Part shown: positions 39,120-55,040 of the stretch, piece after piece | Layout: each line of letters opens with the position of its first letter | Position numbering within the stretch: the first letter of the stretch is position 1 | From: Theocolax elegans | Taxonomy: Eukaryota; Arthropoda; Insecta; Hymenoptera; Cerocephalidae | DNA: 64,000 nt | Assembly (NCBI GenBank): GCA_026168455.1 | Contig: CM047429.1 | Coordinates: forward strand, 124,001-188,000 | Direction of reading: 5' to 3' | Position numbers and translations under genes: made by a program | The notes under the pieces: generated by a model | What the model saw: the letters and a program-made list of their open reading frames with translations, nothing else | The model's database searches: none | Told to the model about the DNA's origin: nothing

Positions 39120-41300
39120 TTTAATAACTGGGGCATGTCTCTAGTTTAATCGTCAATGTTGGTGGTACTCGACTAATCGAACACCACTCACCCGTTATTC
39201 TCACTAGCTACAAGATCGCTTTCAACTTTATGTAATTTACTGTGTGTTAGTGATAACTGCACCAATTACGGGATTCCTGAGGAATTTCGAGAATTATTAT
39301 TGTGCTTTGAATTATTTGGGCTAATTACCGATAGCCCGGCATTTGTTGTAGATTTTTTAGACATTCCATTGAATTTTAATAACTTGGGCATGTCTCTAGT
39401 TTTTTCGTCAATTTTGGTGGTATTCGACGATTCGAACACCATCCACCCGATATTGGCACCAGCTGCACCATCACTTTCACCTTCATGTAATTACGTGCTT
39501 AGCGATAACTGTATCAATTACGGAATTCCTACTGGGTTTCGAGAATTATTAATGTACACTGAGATATTTGGACTAGTGACCGATATCCCGGTATTTGTTG
39601 TAGATTTTTAAGACTTTCCATTGAATTTTAATAACTAGGGCATGTCTCTAGTTTAATCGTCAATGTTGGTGGTAGTCGACTAATCGAACACCACTCACCC
39701 GTTATTGTCACTAGCTACAAGATCACTTTCAACTTTATGTAATTTACTGTGTGTTAGTGATAACTGCACCAATTACGGGATCCTGGGGAATTTCGAGATT
39801 TGTTATTGTGCTTAGAATTATTTGGACTATTTATCGATATCCCGGCATTTGTTGTAGATTTTTTAGACGTTCCATTGAATTTTAATAACTTGGGCATGTC
39901 TCTAGTTTTTTCGTCAATTTTGGTGGTATTCGACGATTCGAACACCATCCACCCGATATTGGTACCAGCTGCACCATCACTTTCACCTTCATGTAATTAC
40001 GTGCTTAGCGATAACTGTATCAATTACGGAATTCCTACGGGATTTCGAGAATTATTAATGTACACTGAGCTATTTGGACTAGTGACCGATATCCCGGCAT
40101 TTGCTGTAGAATTTTAAGAAATTCCATTGAATATAAATGACTAGGGCATGTCTCTAGTTTTTCCGTCAATTTTGGTGGTATTCGACGATTCGAAAACCAT
40201 CCACCCGATATTGGCACCAGCTGCACCATCACTTTCACCTTCATGTAATTACGTGCTTAGCGATAACTGTATCAATTACGGAATTCCTACTGGGTTTCGA
40301 GAATTATTAATGTACACTGAGATATTTGGACTAGTGACCGATATCCCGGTATTTGTTGTAGATTTTTAAGACTTTCCATTGAATTTTAATAACTAGGGCA
40401 TGTCTCTAGTTTAATCGTCAATGTTGGTGGTATTCGACTAATCGAACACCACTCACCCGTTATTGTCACTAGCTACAAGATCACTTTCAACTTTATGTAA
40501 TTTACTGTGTGTTAGTGATAACTGCACCAATTACGGGATCCTGGGGAATTTCGAGATTTATTATTGTGCTTAGAATTATTTGGACTATTTATCGATATCC
40601 CGGCATTTGTTGTAGATTTTTTAGACGTTCCATTGAATTTTAATAACTTGGGCATGTCTCTAGTTTTTTCGTCAATTTTGGTGGTATTCGACGATTCGAA
40701 CACCATCCACCCGATATTGGTACCAGCTGCACCATCACTTTCACCTTCATGTAATTACGTGCTTAGCGATAACTGTATCAATTACGGAATTCCTACGGGA
40801 TTTCGAGAATTATTAATGTACACTGAGCTATTTGGACTAGTGACCGATATCCCGGCATTTGTTGTAGATTTTTAAGACTTTCCATTGAATATAAATAACT
40901 AGGGCATGACTCTAGTTTGTCCGTCAATTTTGGTGGTATTCGGCGATTCGAACACCATCCACCCGATATTGGCACCAGCTGCACCATCACTTTCACCTTC
41001 ATGTAATTACGTGCTTAGCGATAACTGTATCAATTACGGAATTCCTACTGGGTTTCGAGAATTATTAATGTACACTGAGATATTTGGACTAGTGACCGAT
41101 ATCCCGGTATTTGTTGTAGATTTTTAAGACTTTCCATTGAATTTTAATAACTAGGGCATGTCTCTAGTTTAATCGTCAATGTTGGTGGTATTCGACTAAT
41201 CGAACACCACTCACCCGTTATTGTCACTAGCTACAAGATCACTTTCAACTTTATGTAATTTACTGTGTGTTAGTGATAACTGCACCAATTACGGAATTCC
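39120..41300. repeat. 758-bp (three-monomer) higher-order repeats
   Basis: Landmarks at 39754 and 40148 recur at 40512 and 40906, an offset of 758 bp, including the rare variant gggatcctggggaatttcg. Confidence 0.8.
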
Positions 41301-44300
41301 TACGGGATTTCAAGAATTATTAATGTACACTGAGCTATTTGGACTAGTGACCGATATCCCGGCATTTGTTGTAGATTTTTAAGACTTTCCATTGAATTTT
41401 AATAACTAGGGCATTTCTCTAGTTTTTTCGTCAATGTTGGTGGTATTCGACTAATCGAACACCATCCACCAGATATCGGCACCAGCTGCACCATCACTTT
41501 CACCTTCATGTAATTACGTGCTTAGCGATAACTGTACCAATTACGGAATTCCTACGGGATTTCGAGAATTATTGATGTACACTGAGCTATTTGGACTAGT
41601 GTCCGATATGCCGGCATTTGTTGTAGATTTTTAAGACTTTCCATTGAATATAAATAACTAGGGGATGACTCTAGTTTGTCCGTCAATTTTGGTGGTATTC
41701 GACTAATCGAACACCATCCACCCGATATTGGCACCAGCTGCACCATCACTTTCACCTTTATGTAATTACGTGCTTAGCGATAACTGTATCAATTACGGAA
41801 TTCCTACGGGATTTCGAGAATTATTAATGTACACTGAGCTATTTGGACTAGTGACCGATATCCCGGTATTTGTTGTAGATTATTAAGACTTTCCATTGAA
41901 TTTTAATAACTAGGGCATGTCTCTAGTTTTTTCGTCAATGTTGGTGGTATTCGACGATTCGAACACTATCCACCCGTTATTCTCACTGGCTATAAGATCG
42001 CTTTAAATTTTATGTAATTTACTCCGTGTTAGTGATAACTGCACCAATTACGGGATTCCTACGGGATTTCGAGAATTATTAGTGTGCTTTGAATTATTTG
42101 GACTTGTTACCGATATCCCGGCATTTGTTGTATATTTTTTAGACGTTCCATTTTATTTTAAACAAGAACATTTCTCTTGTTTTTCGGCAATTTCGATGAT
42201 ATTCGACGATTTGAACACCATCCACCCAATATTGGCACTAGCTGCACCATCACTTTCACCTTCATGTAATTACGTGCTTAGCGACAACTGTACCAATTAC
42301 GGGATTCCTACGGGATTTCGAGAATTATTAATGTACACTGAGTTATTGGGACTAGTGACCGATATCCCGGCATTTGTTGTAGATTTTTAAAACCTTCCAT
42401 TGAATATAAATAACTAGGGCATGTCTCTAGTTTTCCGTCAATTTTGGTGGTATTCGATGAATCGAAGACCATCCACCCGATATTGGCACCAGCTGCACCA
42501 TCACTTTTAACTTTATGTAATTTACTGTGTGTTAGTGATAACTGCACCAATTACGGGATTCCTACGGGATTTCGAGAATTATTAATTTACACTGAGCTAT
42601 TTGGACCAGTGGCAGATATCCCGGCATTTGATGTAGATTTTTAAGATGTTCCATTGAATTTTAATAACTAGAGCATGTCTAGTTTTTTCATCAATTTTGG
42701 TGGTATTCGACTAATCGAACACCATCCACCCGATATTGGCACCAGCTGCACCATCACTTTCACCTTCATGTAAATACGTGCTTAGCGACAACTGTACCAA
42801 TTACGGGATTCCTACGGGATTTCGAGAATTATTAATGTACACTGAGCTATTTGGACTAGTGACCGATATCCCGGCATTTGTTGTAGATTTTTAAGACATT
42901 CCATTGAATATAAATAACTAGGGCATGTCTCTAGTTTTTCCGTCAATTTTGGTGGTATTCGACGAATCGAAGACCATCCACCCGATATTGGCACCAGCTG
43001 CACCATCACTTTCACCTCCATGTAATTACGTTCTTAGCGATAACTGTACCAATTACGGGATTCCTACGGGATTTCGAGAATTATTAATGTGCTTTGAATT
43101 ATTTGGACTAGTGACCGATATCCCGGCATTTGTTGTAGATTTTTAAGACTTTCCTTTGAATTTTAATAACTAGGGCATGTCTCTAGTTGATTCGTCAATG
43201 TTGGTGGTACTCGACGATTCGAACACCATCCACCCCATATTGGCACCAGCTGCACCAGCTCTTTTACGTTCATGTAATTACGTGCTTAGCGCTAACTACC
43301 AGTTACGGGATTCCTACGGGATTTAGAGAATTATTAATGTACACTGAGCTATTTGGACTAGTGACCGATATCCCGGCATTTGTTGTAGATTTTTAAGACG
43401 TTCCATTGAATTTTAATAACTAGAGCATGACTAGTTTTTTAGTCAATTTTGGTGGTTTTCGACGATTCGAACACCATCCACCCGATATTGGCACCAGCTG
43501 CACCATCACTTTCACCTCCATGTAATTACGTTCTTAGCGATAACTGCACCAATTACGGAATTCCTACGGGATTTCGAGAATTATTAATGTACACTGAGCT
43601 ATTTGGACTAGTGACCGATATCCCGGCATTTGTTGTAGATTTTTAAGACGTTCCATTGAATTTTAATAACTAGGGCATGTCTCTAGATTTTCGTCAATTT
43701 TGGTGGTATTCGACGATTCGAACACCATCCACCCCATATTGGCACCAGCTGCACCAGCTCTTTTACGTTCATGTAATTACGTGCTTAGCGCTAACTACCA
43801 GTTACGGGATTCCTACGGGATTTAGAGAATTATTAATTTACTCTGAGGTATTTGGGCCAGTGGAAGATATCCCGGCATTTGATGTAGGTTTTTAAGATGT
43901 TCCATTGAATTTTAATAACTAGAGCATGACTAGTTTTTTAGTCAATTTTGGTGGTTTTCGACGATTCGAACACCATCCACCCGATATTGGCACCAGCTGC
44001 ACCATCACTTTCACCTTCATGTAATTACGTGCTTAGCGAGAACTGTACCAATTACGGAATTCCTACGGGATTTCGAGAATTATTAATGTACACTGAGCTA
44101 CTTGGACTAGTGACCGATATCCCAGTATTTGTTGTAGATTTTTAAGACTTTCCATTGAATTTTAATAACTAGGGCATTTCTCTAGTTTTTTCGTCAATTT
44201 TGGTGGTATTCGACTAATCGAACACCATCCACCCGATATTGGCACCAGCTGCACCATCACTTTCACCTTCATGTAATTACGTGCTTAGCGATAACTGTAT

Positions 44301-47300
44301 CAATTACGGAATTCCTACTGGATTTCGAGAATTATTAATGTACACTGAGCTATTTGGACTAGTGACCGATATCCCGGTATTTGTTGTAGATTTTTAAGAC
44401 TTTCCTTTGAATTTTAATAACTAGGGCATGTCTCTAGTTGATTCGTCAATGTTGGTGGTACTCGACTAATCGAACACCACTCACCCGTTATTCTCACTAG
44501 CTACAAGATCGCTTTTAACTTTATGTAATTTACTGTGTGTTAGTGATAACTGCACCAATTACGGGATTCCTGGGGAATTTCGAGATTTATTATAGTGCTT
44601 TGAATTATGTGGACTAATTACCGATATCCCGGCATTTGTTGTAGATGTTTTAGACGTTCCATTGTATTTTAATAACTAGGGCATGTCTCTAGTTTTTTCG
44701 TCAATGCTGGTGGTATTCGACTAATCGAACACCATCCACCCGATATTGGCACCAGCTGCACCATCACTTTCACCTTCATGTAATTACGTTCTTAGCGATA
44801 ACTGTATCAATTACGGACTTCCTACGGGATTTCGAGAATTATTAATGTACACTGAGCTATTTGGACTAGTGACCGATATCCCGGTATTTGTTGTAGATTT
44901 TTAAGACTTTCCTTTGAATTTAAATAACTAGGGCATGTCTCTAGTTGTTTCGTCAATGTTGGTGGTACTCGACTAATCGAACACCACTCACCCGTTATTC
45001 TCACTAGCTACAAGATCGCTTTCAACTTTATGTAATTTACTGTGTGTTAGTGATAACTGCACCAATTACGGGATTCCTGGGGAATTTCGAGATTTATTAT
45101 AGTGCTTTGAATTATTTGGACTAATTACCGATATCCCGTCATTTGTTGTAGATTTTTTAGACGTTCCATTGAATTTTAATAACTTGGGCATGTCTCTAGT
45201 TTTTTCGTCAATTTTGGTGGTATTCGACGATTCGAACACCATCCACCCGATATTGGTACCAGCTGCACCATCACTTTCACCTTCATGTAATTACGTGCTT
45301 AGCGATAACTGTATCAATTACGGAATACCTACGGGATTTCGAGAATTATTAATGTACACTGAGCTATTTGGACTAGTGACCGATATCCCGGCATTTGCTG
45401 TAGATTTTTAAGAAATTCCATTGAATATAAATAACTAGGGCATGACTCTAGTTTTTCCGTCAATTTTGGTGGTATTTGACGATTCGAAAACCATCCACCC
45501 GATATTGGCACCAGCTGCACCATCACTTTCACCTTCATGTAATTACGTGCTTAGCGATAACTATACCAATTACGGAATTCCTACGGGATTTCGAGAATTA
45601 TTAATGTACACTGAGCTATTTGGACTAGTGACCGATATCCCGGTATATGTTGTAGATTTTTAAGACTTTCCATTGAATTTTAATAACTAGGGCATGTCTC
45701 TAGTTTAATCGTCAATGTTGGTGGTATTCGACTAATCGAACACCACTCACCCGTTATTCTCACTAGCTACAAGATCGCTTTCAACTTTATGTAATTTACT
45801 GTGTGTTAGTGATAACTGCACCAATTACGGGATTCCTGAGGAATTTAGAGAATTATTATTGTGCTTTGAATTATTTGGGCTAATTACCGATAGCCCGGCA
45901 TTTGTTGTAGATGTTTTAGACTTTCCATTGAATATAAATAACTAGGGCATGACTCTAGTTTGTCCGTCAATTTTGGTGGTATTCGGCGATTCGAACACCA
46001 TCCACCCGATATTGGCACCAGCTGCACCATCACTTTCACCTTCATGTAATTACGTGCTTAGCGATAACTGTACCAATTACGGGATTCCTACGGGATTTCG
46101 AGAATTATTAATGTACACTGAGCTATTTGGACTTGTGACCGATATCCCGGTATTTGTTGTAGATTTTTAAGACTTTCCATTGAATTTTAATAACTAGGGC
46201 ATGTCTCTAGTTTAATCGTCAATGTTGGTGGTATTCGACTAATCGAACACCACTCACCCGTTATTCTCACTAGCTACAAGCTTGCTTTCAACTTTATGTA
46301 ATTTACTGTGTGTTAGTGATAACTGCACCAATTACGGGATTCCTGAGGAATTTCGAGAATTATTATTGTGCTTTGAATTATTTGGACTAATTACCGATAT
46401 CCCAGCATTTGTTGTAGATGTTTTAGACGTTCCATTGAATTTTAATAACTTGGACATGTCTCTAGTTTTTTCGTCAATTTTGGTGGTATTCGACGATTCG
46501 AACACCATCCACCCGATATTGACACCAGCTGCACCATCACTTTCACCTTCATGTAATTACGTGCTTAGCGATAACTGTACCAATTACGGGATTCCTACGG
46601 GATTTCGAGAATTATTAATGTACACTGAGCTATTTGGACTAGTGACCGATATCCCGGCATTTGTTCTAGATTTTTAAGACTTTTCATTGAATTTTAATAA
46701 CTAGGGCATGTCTCTAGTTTTTTCGTCAATGCTGGTGGTATTCGACTAATCGAACACCATCCACCCGATATTGGCACCAGCTGCACCATCACTTTCACCT
46801 TCATGTAATTACGTGCTTAGCGATAACTGTATCAATTACGGACTTCCTACGGGATTTCGAGAATTATTAATGTACACTGAGCTATTTGGACTAGTGACCG
46901 ATATCCCGGTATTTGTTGTAGATTTTTAAGACTTTCCTTTGAATTTAAATAACTAGGGCATGTCTCAAATTGTTTCGTCAATGTTGGTGGTACTTGACTA
47001 ATCGAACACCATCCACCCGATATTGGCACCAGCTGCACCATCACTTTCACCTTCATGTAATTACGTTCTTAGCGATAACTGTATCAATTACGGACTTCCT
47101 ACGGGATTTCGAGAATTATTAATGTACACTGAGCTATTTGGACTAGTGACCGATATCCCGGTATTTGTTGTAGATTTTTAAGACTTTCCTTTGAATTTAA
47201 ATAACTAGGGCATGTCTCTAGTTGTTTCGTCAATGTTGGTGGTACTTGACTAATCGAACACCATCCACCCGATATTGGCACCAGCTGCACCATCACTTTC

Positions 47301-47949
47301 ACCTTCATGTAATTACGTGCTTAGCGATAACTGTATCAATTACGGAATTCCTACTGGATTTCGAGAATTATTAATGTACACTGAGCTATTTGGACTAGTG
47401 ACCGATATCCCGGTATTAGTTGTAGATTTTTAAGACTTTCCTTTGAATTTTAATAACTAGGGCATGTCTCTAGTTGATTCGTCAATGTTGGTGGTACTCG
47501 ACTAATCGAACACCACTCACCCGTTATTCTCACTAGCTACAAGATCGCTTTTAACTTTATGTAATTTACTGTGTGTTAGTGATAACTGCACCAATTACGG
47601 GATTCCTGAGGAATTTCGAGAATTATTATTGTGCTTTGAATTATTTGGGCTAATTACCGATAGCCCGGCATTTGTTGTAGATTTTTTAGACGTTCAATTG
47701 AATTTTAATAACTGGGGCATGTCTCTAGTTTAATCGTCAATGTTGGTGGTATTCGACTAATCAAACACCACTCACCCGTTATTCTCACTAGCTACAAGAT
47801 CGCTTTCATCTTTATGTAATTTACTGTGTGTTAGTGATAACTGCACCAATTACGGGATTCCTGGGGAATTTCGAGATTTATTATAGTGCTTTGAATTATT
47901 TGGACTAATTACCGATATCCCGGCATTTGTTGTAGATTTTTTAGACGTT

Positions 47950-49480
47950 CCATTGAATATTAATAACTTGGGCATGTCTCTAGTTTTTTCGTCAATTTTG
48001 GTGGCATTCGACGATTCGAACACAATCCACCCGATATTGGTACCAGCTGCACCATCACTTTCACCTTCATGTAATTACGTGCTTAGCGATAACTGTATCA
48101 ATTACGAAATTCCTACGGGATTTCGAGAATTATTAATGTACACTGAGCTATTTGGACTAGTGACCGATATCCCGGTATTTGTTGTAGATTTTTAAGAATT
48201 TCCATTGAATTTTTATAACTGGGGCATGTCTCTAGTTTAATCGTCAATGTTGGTGGTATTCGATTAATCAAACACCACTCACCCGTTATTGTCACTAGCT
48301 ACAAGATCGCTTTCAACTTTATGTAATTTACTGTGTGTTAGTGATAACTGCACCAATTACGGGATTCCTGGGGAATTTCGATATTTATTATAGTGCTTTG
48401 AATTATTTGGACTAATTACCGATATCCCGGCATTTGTTGTAGATGTTTTAGACGTTCCATTGAATTTTAATAACTAGGGCATGTCTCTAGTTTTTTCGTC
48501 AATTTTGGTGGTATTCGACGATTCGAACACCATCCACCCGATATTGGTACCAGCTGCACCATCACTTTCACCTTCATGTAATTACGTGCTTAGCGATAAC
48601 TGTATCAATTACGGAATTCCTACGGGATTTCGAGAATTATTAATGTACACTGAGCTATTTGGACTAGTGACCGATATCCCGGTATTTGTTGTAGATTTTT
48701 AAGAATTTCCATTGAATTTTTATAACTGGGGCATGTCTCTAGTTTAATCGTCAATGTTGGTGGTATTCGATTAATCGAACACCACTCACCCGTTATTGTC
48801 ACTAGCTACAAGATCGCTTTCAACTTTATGTAATTTACTGTGTGTTAGTGATAACTGCACCAATTATGGGATTCCTGGGGAATTTCGAGATTTATTATAG
48901 TGCTTTGAATTATTTGGACTAATTACCGATATCCCGGCATTTGTTGTAGATGTTTTAGACGTTCCATTGAATTTTAATAACTAGGGCATGTCTCTATTTT
49001 TTTCGTCAATTTTGGTGGTATTCGACGATTCGAACACCATCCACCCGATATTGGTACCAGCTGCACCATCACTTTCACCTTCATGTAATTACGTGCTTAG
49101 CGATAACTGTATCAATTACGGAATTCCTACTGGATTTCGAGAATTATTAATGTACACTGAGCTATTTGGAATAGTGACCGATATCCCGGTATTTGTTGTA
49201 GATTTTTAAGACTTTCCATTGAATTTTAATAACTGGGGCATGTCTCTAGTTTAATCGTCAATGTTGGTGGTATTCGACTAATCGAACACCACTCACCCGT
49301 TATTCTCACTAGCTACAAGATCGCTTTCAACTTTATGTAATTTACTGTGTGTTAGTGATAACTGCACCAATTACGGGATTCCTGGGGAATTTCGAGATTT
49401 ATTATAGTACTTTGAATTATTTGGACTAATTACCGATATCCCGGCATTTGTTGTAGATGTTTTAGACGTTCCATTGTATT
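47950..49480. repeat. ~507-bp (dimer) higher-order repeats
   Basis: A/B dimers with cgatattggtaccagctgc in the A unit and gattcctggggaatttcg in the B unit follow each other at about 507-bp spacing (48481 and 48988, with a related copy at 47974). Confidence 0.8.
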
Positions 49481-52400
49481 TTAATAACTAGGGCATGTCT
49501 CTAGTTTTTTCGTCAATGCTGGTGGTATTCGACTAATCGAACACCATCCACCCGATATTGGCACCAGCTGCACCATCACTTTCACCTTCATGTAATTACG
49601 TTCTTAGCGATAACTGTATCAATTACGGACTTCCTACGGGATTTCGAGAATCATTAATGTACACTTAGCTATTTGGACTAGTGACCGATATCCCGGTATT
49701 TGTTGTAGATTTTTAAGACTTTCCTTTGAATTTAAATAACTAGGGCATGTCTCTAGTTGTTTCGTCAATGTTGGTGGTACTCGACTAATCGAACACCACT
49801 CACCCGTTATTCTCACTAGCTACAAGATCGCTTTCAACTTTATGTAATTTACTGTGTGTTAGTGATAACTGCACCAATTACGGGATTCCTGAGGAGTTTC
49901 GAGAATTGTTATTGTGCTTTGAATTATTTGGGCTAATTACCGATAGCCCGGCATTTGTTGTAGATTTTTTAGACGTTCCATTAATTTTAATAACTTGGGC
50001 ATGTCTCTAGTTTTTTCGTCAAATTTGGTGGTATTCGACGATTCGAACACCATCCACCCGATATTGGCACCAGCTGCACCATCACGTTCACCTTCATGTA
50101 ATTACGTACTTAGCGATAACTGTACCAATTACGGGATTCCTACGGGATTTCGAGAATTATTAATGTACACTGAGCTATTTGGACTAGTGACCGATATCCC
50201 GGCATTTGCTGTAGATTTTTAAGAAATTCCATTGAATATAAATAACTAGAGCATGTCTCTAGTTTTTCCGTCAATTTTGGTGGTATTCGACGATTCGAAA
50301 ACCATCCACCCGATATTGGCACCAGCTGCACCATCACTTTCACTTTCATGTAATTACGTGCTTAGCGATAACTGTATCAATTACGCAATTCCTACGGGAT
50401 TTCGAGAATTATTAATGTACACTGAGCTATTTGGACTTGTGACCGATATCCCGGTATTTGTTGTAGATTTTCAAGACTTTCCATTGAATTTTAATAACTA
50501 GGGCATGTCTCTATTTTAATCGTCAATGTTGGTGGTATTCGACTAATCGAACACCACTCACCCGTTATTCTCACTAGCTACAAGCTCGCTTTCAACTTTA
50601 TGTAATTTACTGTGTGTTAGTGATAACTGCACCAATTACGGGATTCCTGAGGAATTTCGAGAATTATTATTGTGCTTTGAATTATTTGGACTAATTACCG
50701 ATATCCCGGCATTTGTTGTAGATGTTTTAGACGTTCCATTGAATTTTAATAATTGGACATGTCTCTTGGTTTTTCGTCAATTTTGGTGGTATTCGACGAT
50801 TCGAACACAATCCACCCGATATTGACACCAGCTGCACCATCACTTTCACCTTCATGTAATTACGTGCTTAGCGATAACTGTACCAATTACGGGATTCCTA
50901 CGGGATTTCGAGAATTATTAATGTACACTGAGCTATTTGGACTAGTGACCGATATCCCGGCATTTGTTCTAGATTTTTAAGACTTTTCATTGAATTTTAA
51001 TAACTAGGGCATGTCTCTAGTTTTTTCGTCAATGCTGGTGGTATTCGACTAATCGAACACCATCCACCCGATATTGGCACCAGCTGCACCATCACTTTCA
51101 CCTTCATGTAATTACGTTCTTAGCGATAACTGTATCAATTACGGACTTCCTACGGGATTTCGAGAATTATTAATGTACACTGAGCTATTTGGACTAGTGA
51201 CCGATATCCCGGCATTTGCTGTAGATTTTTAAGAAATTCCATTGAATATAAATAACTAGAGCATGTCTCTAGTTTTTCCGTCAATTTTGGTGGTATTCGA
51301 CGATTCGAAAACCATCCACCCGATATTGGCACCAGCTGCACCATCACTTTCACTTTCATGTAATTACGTGCTTAGCGATAACTGTATCAATTACGCAATT
51401 CCTACGGGATTTCGACAATTATTAATGTACACTGAGCTATTTGGACTAGTGACCGATATCCCGGTATTTGTTGTAGATTTTTAAGACTTTCCATTGAATT
51501 TTAATAACTGGGGCATGTCTCTAGTTTAATCGTCAATGTTGGTGGTATTCGACTAATCGAACACCACTCACCCGTTATTCTCACTAGCTACAAGATCGCT
51601 TTCAACTTTATGTAATTTACTGTGTGTTAGTGATAACTGCACCAATTACGGGATTCCTGGGGAATTTCGAGATTTATTATAGTGCTTTGAATTATTTGGA
51701 CTAATTACCGATATCCCGGCATTTGTTGTAGATTTTTTAGACGTTCCATTGAATTTTAATAACTTGGGCATGTCTCTAGTTTTTTCGTCAATTTTGGTGG
51801 TATTCGACGATTCGAACACCATCCACCCGATATTGGTACCAGCTGCACCATCACTTTCACCTTCATGTAATTACGTGCTTAGCGATAACTGTATCAATTA
51901 CGGAATTCCTACGGGATTTCGAGAATTATTAATGTACACTGAGCTATTTGGACTAGTGACCGATATCCCGGCATTTGTTGTAGATTTTTAAGACTTTCCA
52001 TTGAATATAAATAACTAGGGCATGACTCTAGTTTGTCCGTCAATTTTGGTGGTATTCGGCGATTCGAACACCATCCACCCGATATTGGCACCAGCTGCAC
52101 CATCACTTTCACCTTCATGTAATTACGTGCTTAGCGATAACTGTACCAATTACGGGATTCCTACGGGATTTCGAGAATTATTAATGTACACTGAGCTATT
52201 TGGACTAGTGACCGATATCCCGGTATTTGTTGTAGATTTTTAAGACTTTCCTTTGAATTTTAATAACTAGGGCATGTCTCTAGTTGTTTCGTCAATGTTG
52301 GTGGTACTCGACTAATCGAACACCACTCACCCGTTATTCTCACTAGCTACAAGATCGCTTTCAACTTTATGTAATTTACTGTGTGTTAGTGATAACTGCA

Positions 52401-53019
52401 CCAATTACGGGATTCCTGAGGAATTTCGAGAATTATTATTGTGCTTTGAATTATTTGGGCTAATTACTGATAGCCCGGCATTTGTTGTAGATTTTTTAGA
52501 CGTTCCATTGAATTTTAATAACTTGGGCATCTCTCTAGTTTTTTCGTCAATTTTGGTGGTATTCGACGATTCGAACACCATCCACCCGATATTGGCACCA
52601 GCTGCATCATCACTTTCGCCTTCATGTAATTACGTTCTTAGCGATAACTGTATCAATTACGGAATTCCTACGGGATTTCGAGAATTATTAATGTACACTG
52701 AGCTATTTGGACTAGTGACCGATATCCCGGCATTTGTTGTAGATTTTTAAGACTTTCCATTGAATATAAATAACTAGGGCATGACTCTAGTTTGTCCGTC
52801 AATTTTGGTGGTATTCGGCGATTCGAACACCATCCACCCGATATTGGTACCAGCTGCACCATCACTTTCACCTTCATGTAATTACGTGCTTAGCGACAAC
52901 TGTATCAATTACGGAATTCCTACGGGATTTCGAGAATTATTAATGTACACTGAGCTATTTGGACTAGTGACCGATATCCCGGCATTTGTTGTAGATTTTA
53001 AGACTTTCCATTGAATATA

Positions 53020-55040
53020 AGTAACTAGGGCATGACTCTAGTTCGTCCGTCAATTTTGGTGGTATTCGACTAATCGAACACCATCCACACGATATTGGCA
53101 CCAGCTGCATCATCACTTTCGCCTTCATGTAATTACGTTCTTAGCGATAACTGTATCAATTACGGAATTCCTACGGGATTTCGAGAATTATTAATGTACA
53201 GTGAGCTATTTGGACTAGTGACCGATATCCCGGCATTTGTTGTAGATTTTTAAGACTTTCCATTGAATATAAATAACTAGGGCATGACTCTAGTTTGTCC
53301 GTCAATTTTGGTGGTATTCGGCGATTCGAACACCATCCACCCGATATTGGTACCAGCTGCACCATCACTTTCACCTTCATGTAATTACGTGCTTAGCGAT
53401 AACTGTATCAATTACGGAATTCCTACGGGATTTTGAGAATTATTAATGTACACTGAGCTATTTGGACTAGTGACCGATATCCCGGTATTTGTTGTAGATT
53501 TTTAAGACTTTCCATTGAATTTTAATAACTAGGGCATGTCTCTAGTTTAATCGTCAATGTTGGTGGTATTCGACTAATCGAACACCACTCACCCGTTATT
53601 CTCACTAGCTACAAGATCGCTTTCAACTTTATGTAATTTACTGTGTGTTAGTGATAACTGCACCAATTACGGGATTCCTGAGGAATTTCGAGAATTATTA
53701 TTGTGCTTTGAATTATTTGGGCTAATTACCGATAGCCCGGCATTTGTTGTAGATTTTTTAGACGTTCCATTGAATTTTAATAACTTGGGCATGTCTCTAG
53801 TTTTTTCGTCAATTTTGGTGGTATTCGACGATTCGAACACCATCCACCCGATATTGGTACCAGCTGCACCATCACTTTCACCTTCATGTAATTACGTGCT
53901 TAGCGACAACTGTATCAATTACGGAATTCCTACGGGATTTCGAGAATTATTAATGTACACTGAGCTATTTGGACTAGTGACCGATATCCCGGCATTTGTT
54001 GTAGATTTTAAGACTTTCCATTGAATATAAGTAACTAGGGCATGACTCTAGTTCGTCCGTCAATTTTGGTGGTATTCGACTAATCGAACACCATCCACAC
54101 GATATTGGCACCAGCTGCATCATCACTTTCGCCTTCATGTAATTACGTTCTTAGCGATAACTGTATCAATTACGGAATTCCTACGGGATTTCGAGAATTA
54201 TTAATGTACAGTGAGCTATTTGGACTAGTGACCGATATCCCGGCATTTGTTGTAGATTTTTAAGACTTTCCATTGAATATAAATAACTAGGGCATGACTC
54301 TAGTTTGTCCGTCAATTTTGGTGGTATTCGGCGATTCGAACACCATCCACCCGATATTGGTACCAGCTGCACCATCACTTTCACCTTCATGTAATTACGT
54401 GCTTAGCGATAACTGTATCAATTACGGAATTCCTACGGGATTTTGAGAATTATTAATGTACACTGAGCTATTTGGACTAGTGACCGATATCCCGGTATTT
54501 GTTGTAGATTTTTAAGACTTTCCATTGAATTTTAATAACTAGGGCATGTCTCTAGTTTAATCGTCAATGTTGGTGGTATTCGACTAATCGAACACCACTC
54601 ACCCGTTATTCTCACTAGCTACAAGATCGCTTTCAACTTTATGTAATTTACTGTGTGTTAGTGATAACTGCACCAATTACGGGATTCCTGAGGAATTTCG
54701 AGAATTATTATTGTGCTTTGAATTATTTGGGCTAATTACCGATAGCCCGGCATTTGTTGTAGATTTTTTAGACGTTCCATTGAATTTTAATAACTTGGGC
54801 ATGTCTCTAGTTTTTCCGTCAATTTTGGTGGTATTTGACGATTCGAAAACCATCCACCCGATATTGGCACCAGCTGCACCATCACTTTCACCTTCATGTA
54901 ATTACGTGCTTAGCGATAACTATACCAATTACGGAATTCCTACGGGATTTCGAGAATTATTAATGTACACTGAGCTATTTGGACTAGTGACCGATATCCC
55001 GGTATTTGTTGTAGATTTTTAAGACTTTCCATTGAATTTT
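53020..55040. repeat. 1010-bp (four-monomer) higher-order repeat, two near-identical copies
   Basis: Rare variants gtaactagggcatgactc, catccacacgatattgg and gggattttgagaatt occur at the same relative places in both copies (for example 53021 and 54031). No difference was noticed by eye over long stretches, which suggests a very recent duplication. Confidence 0.85.
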
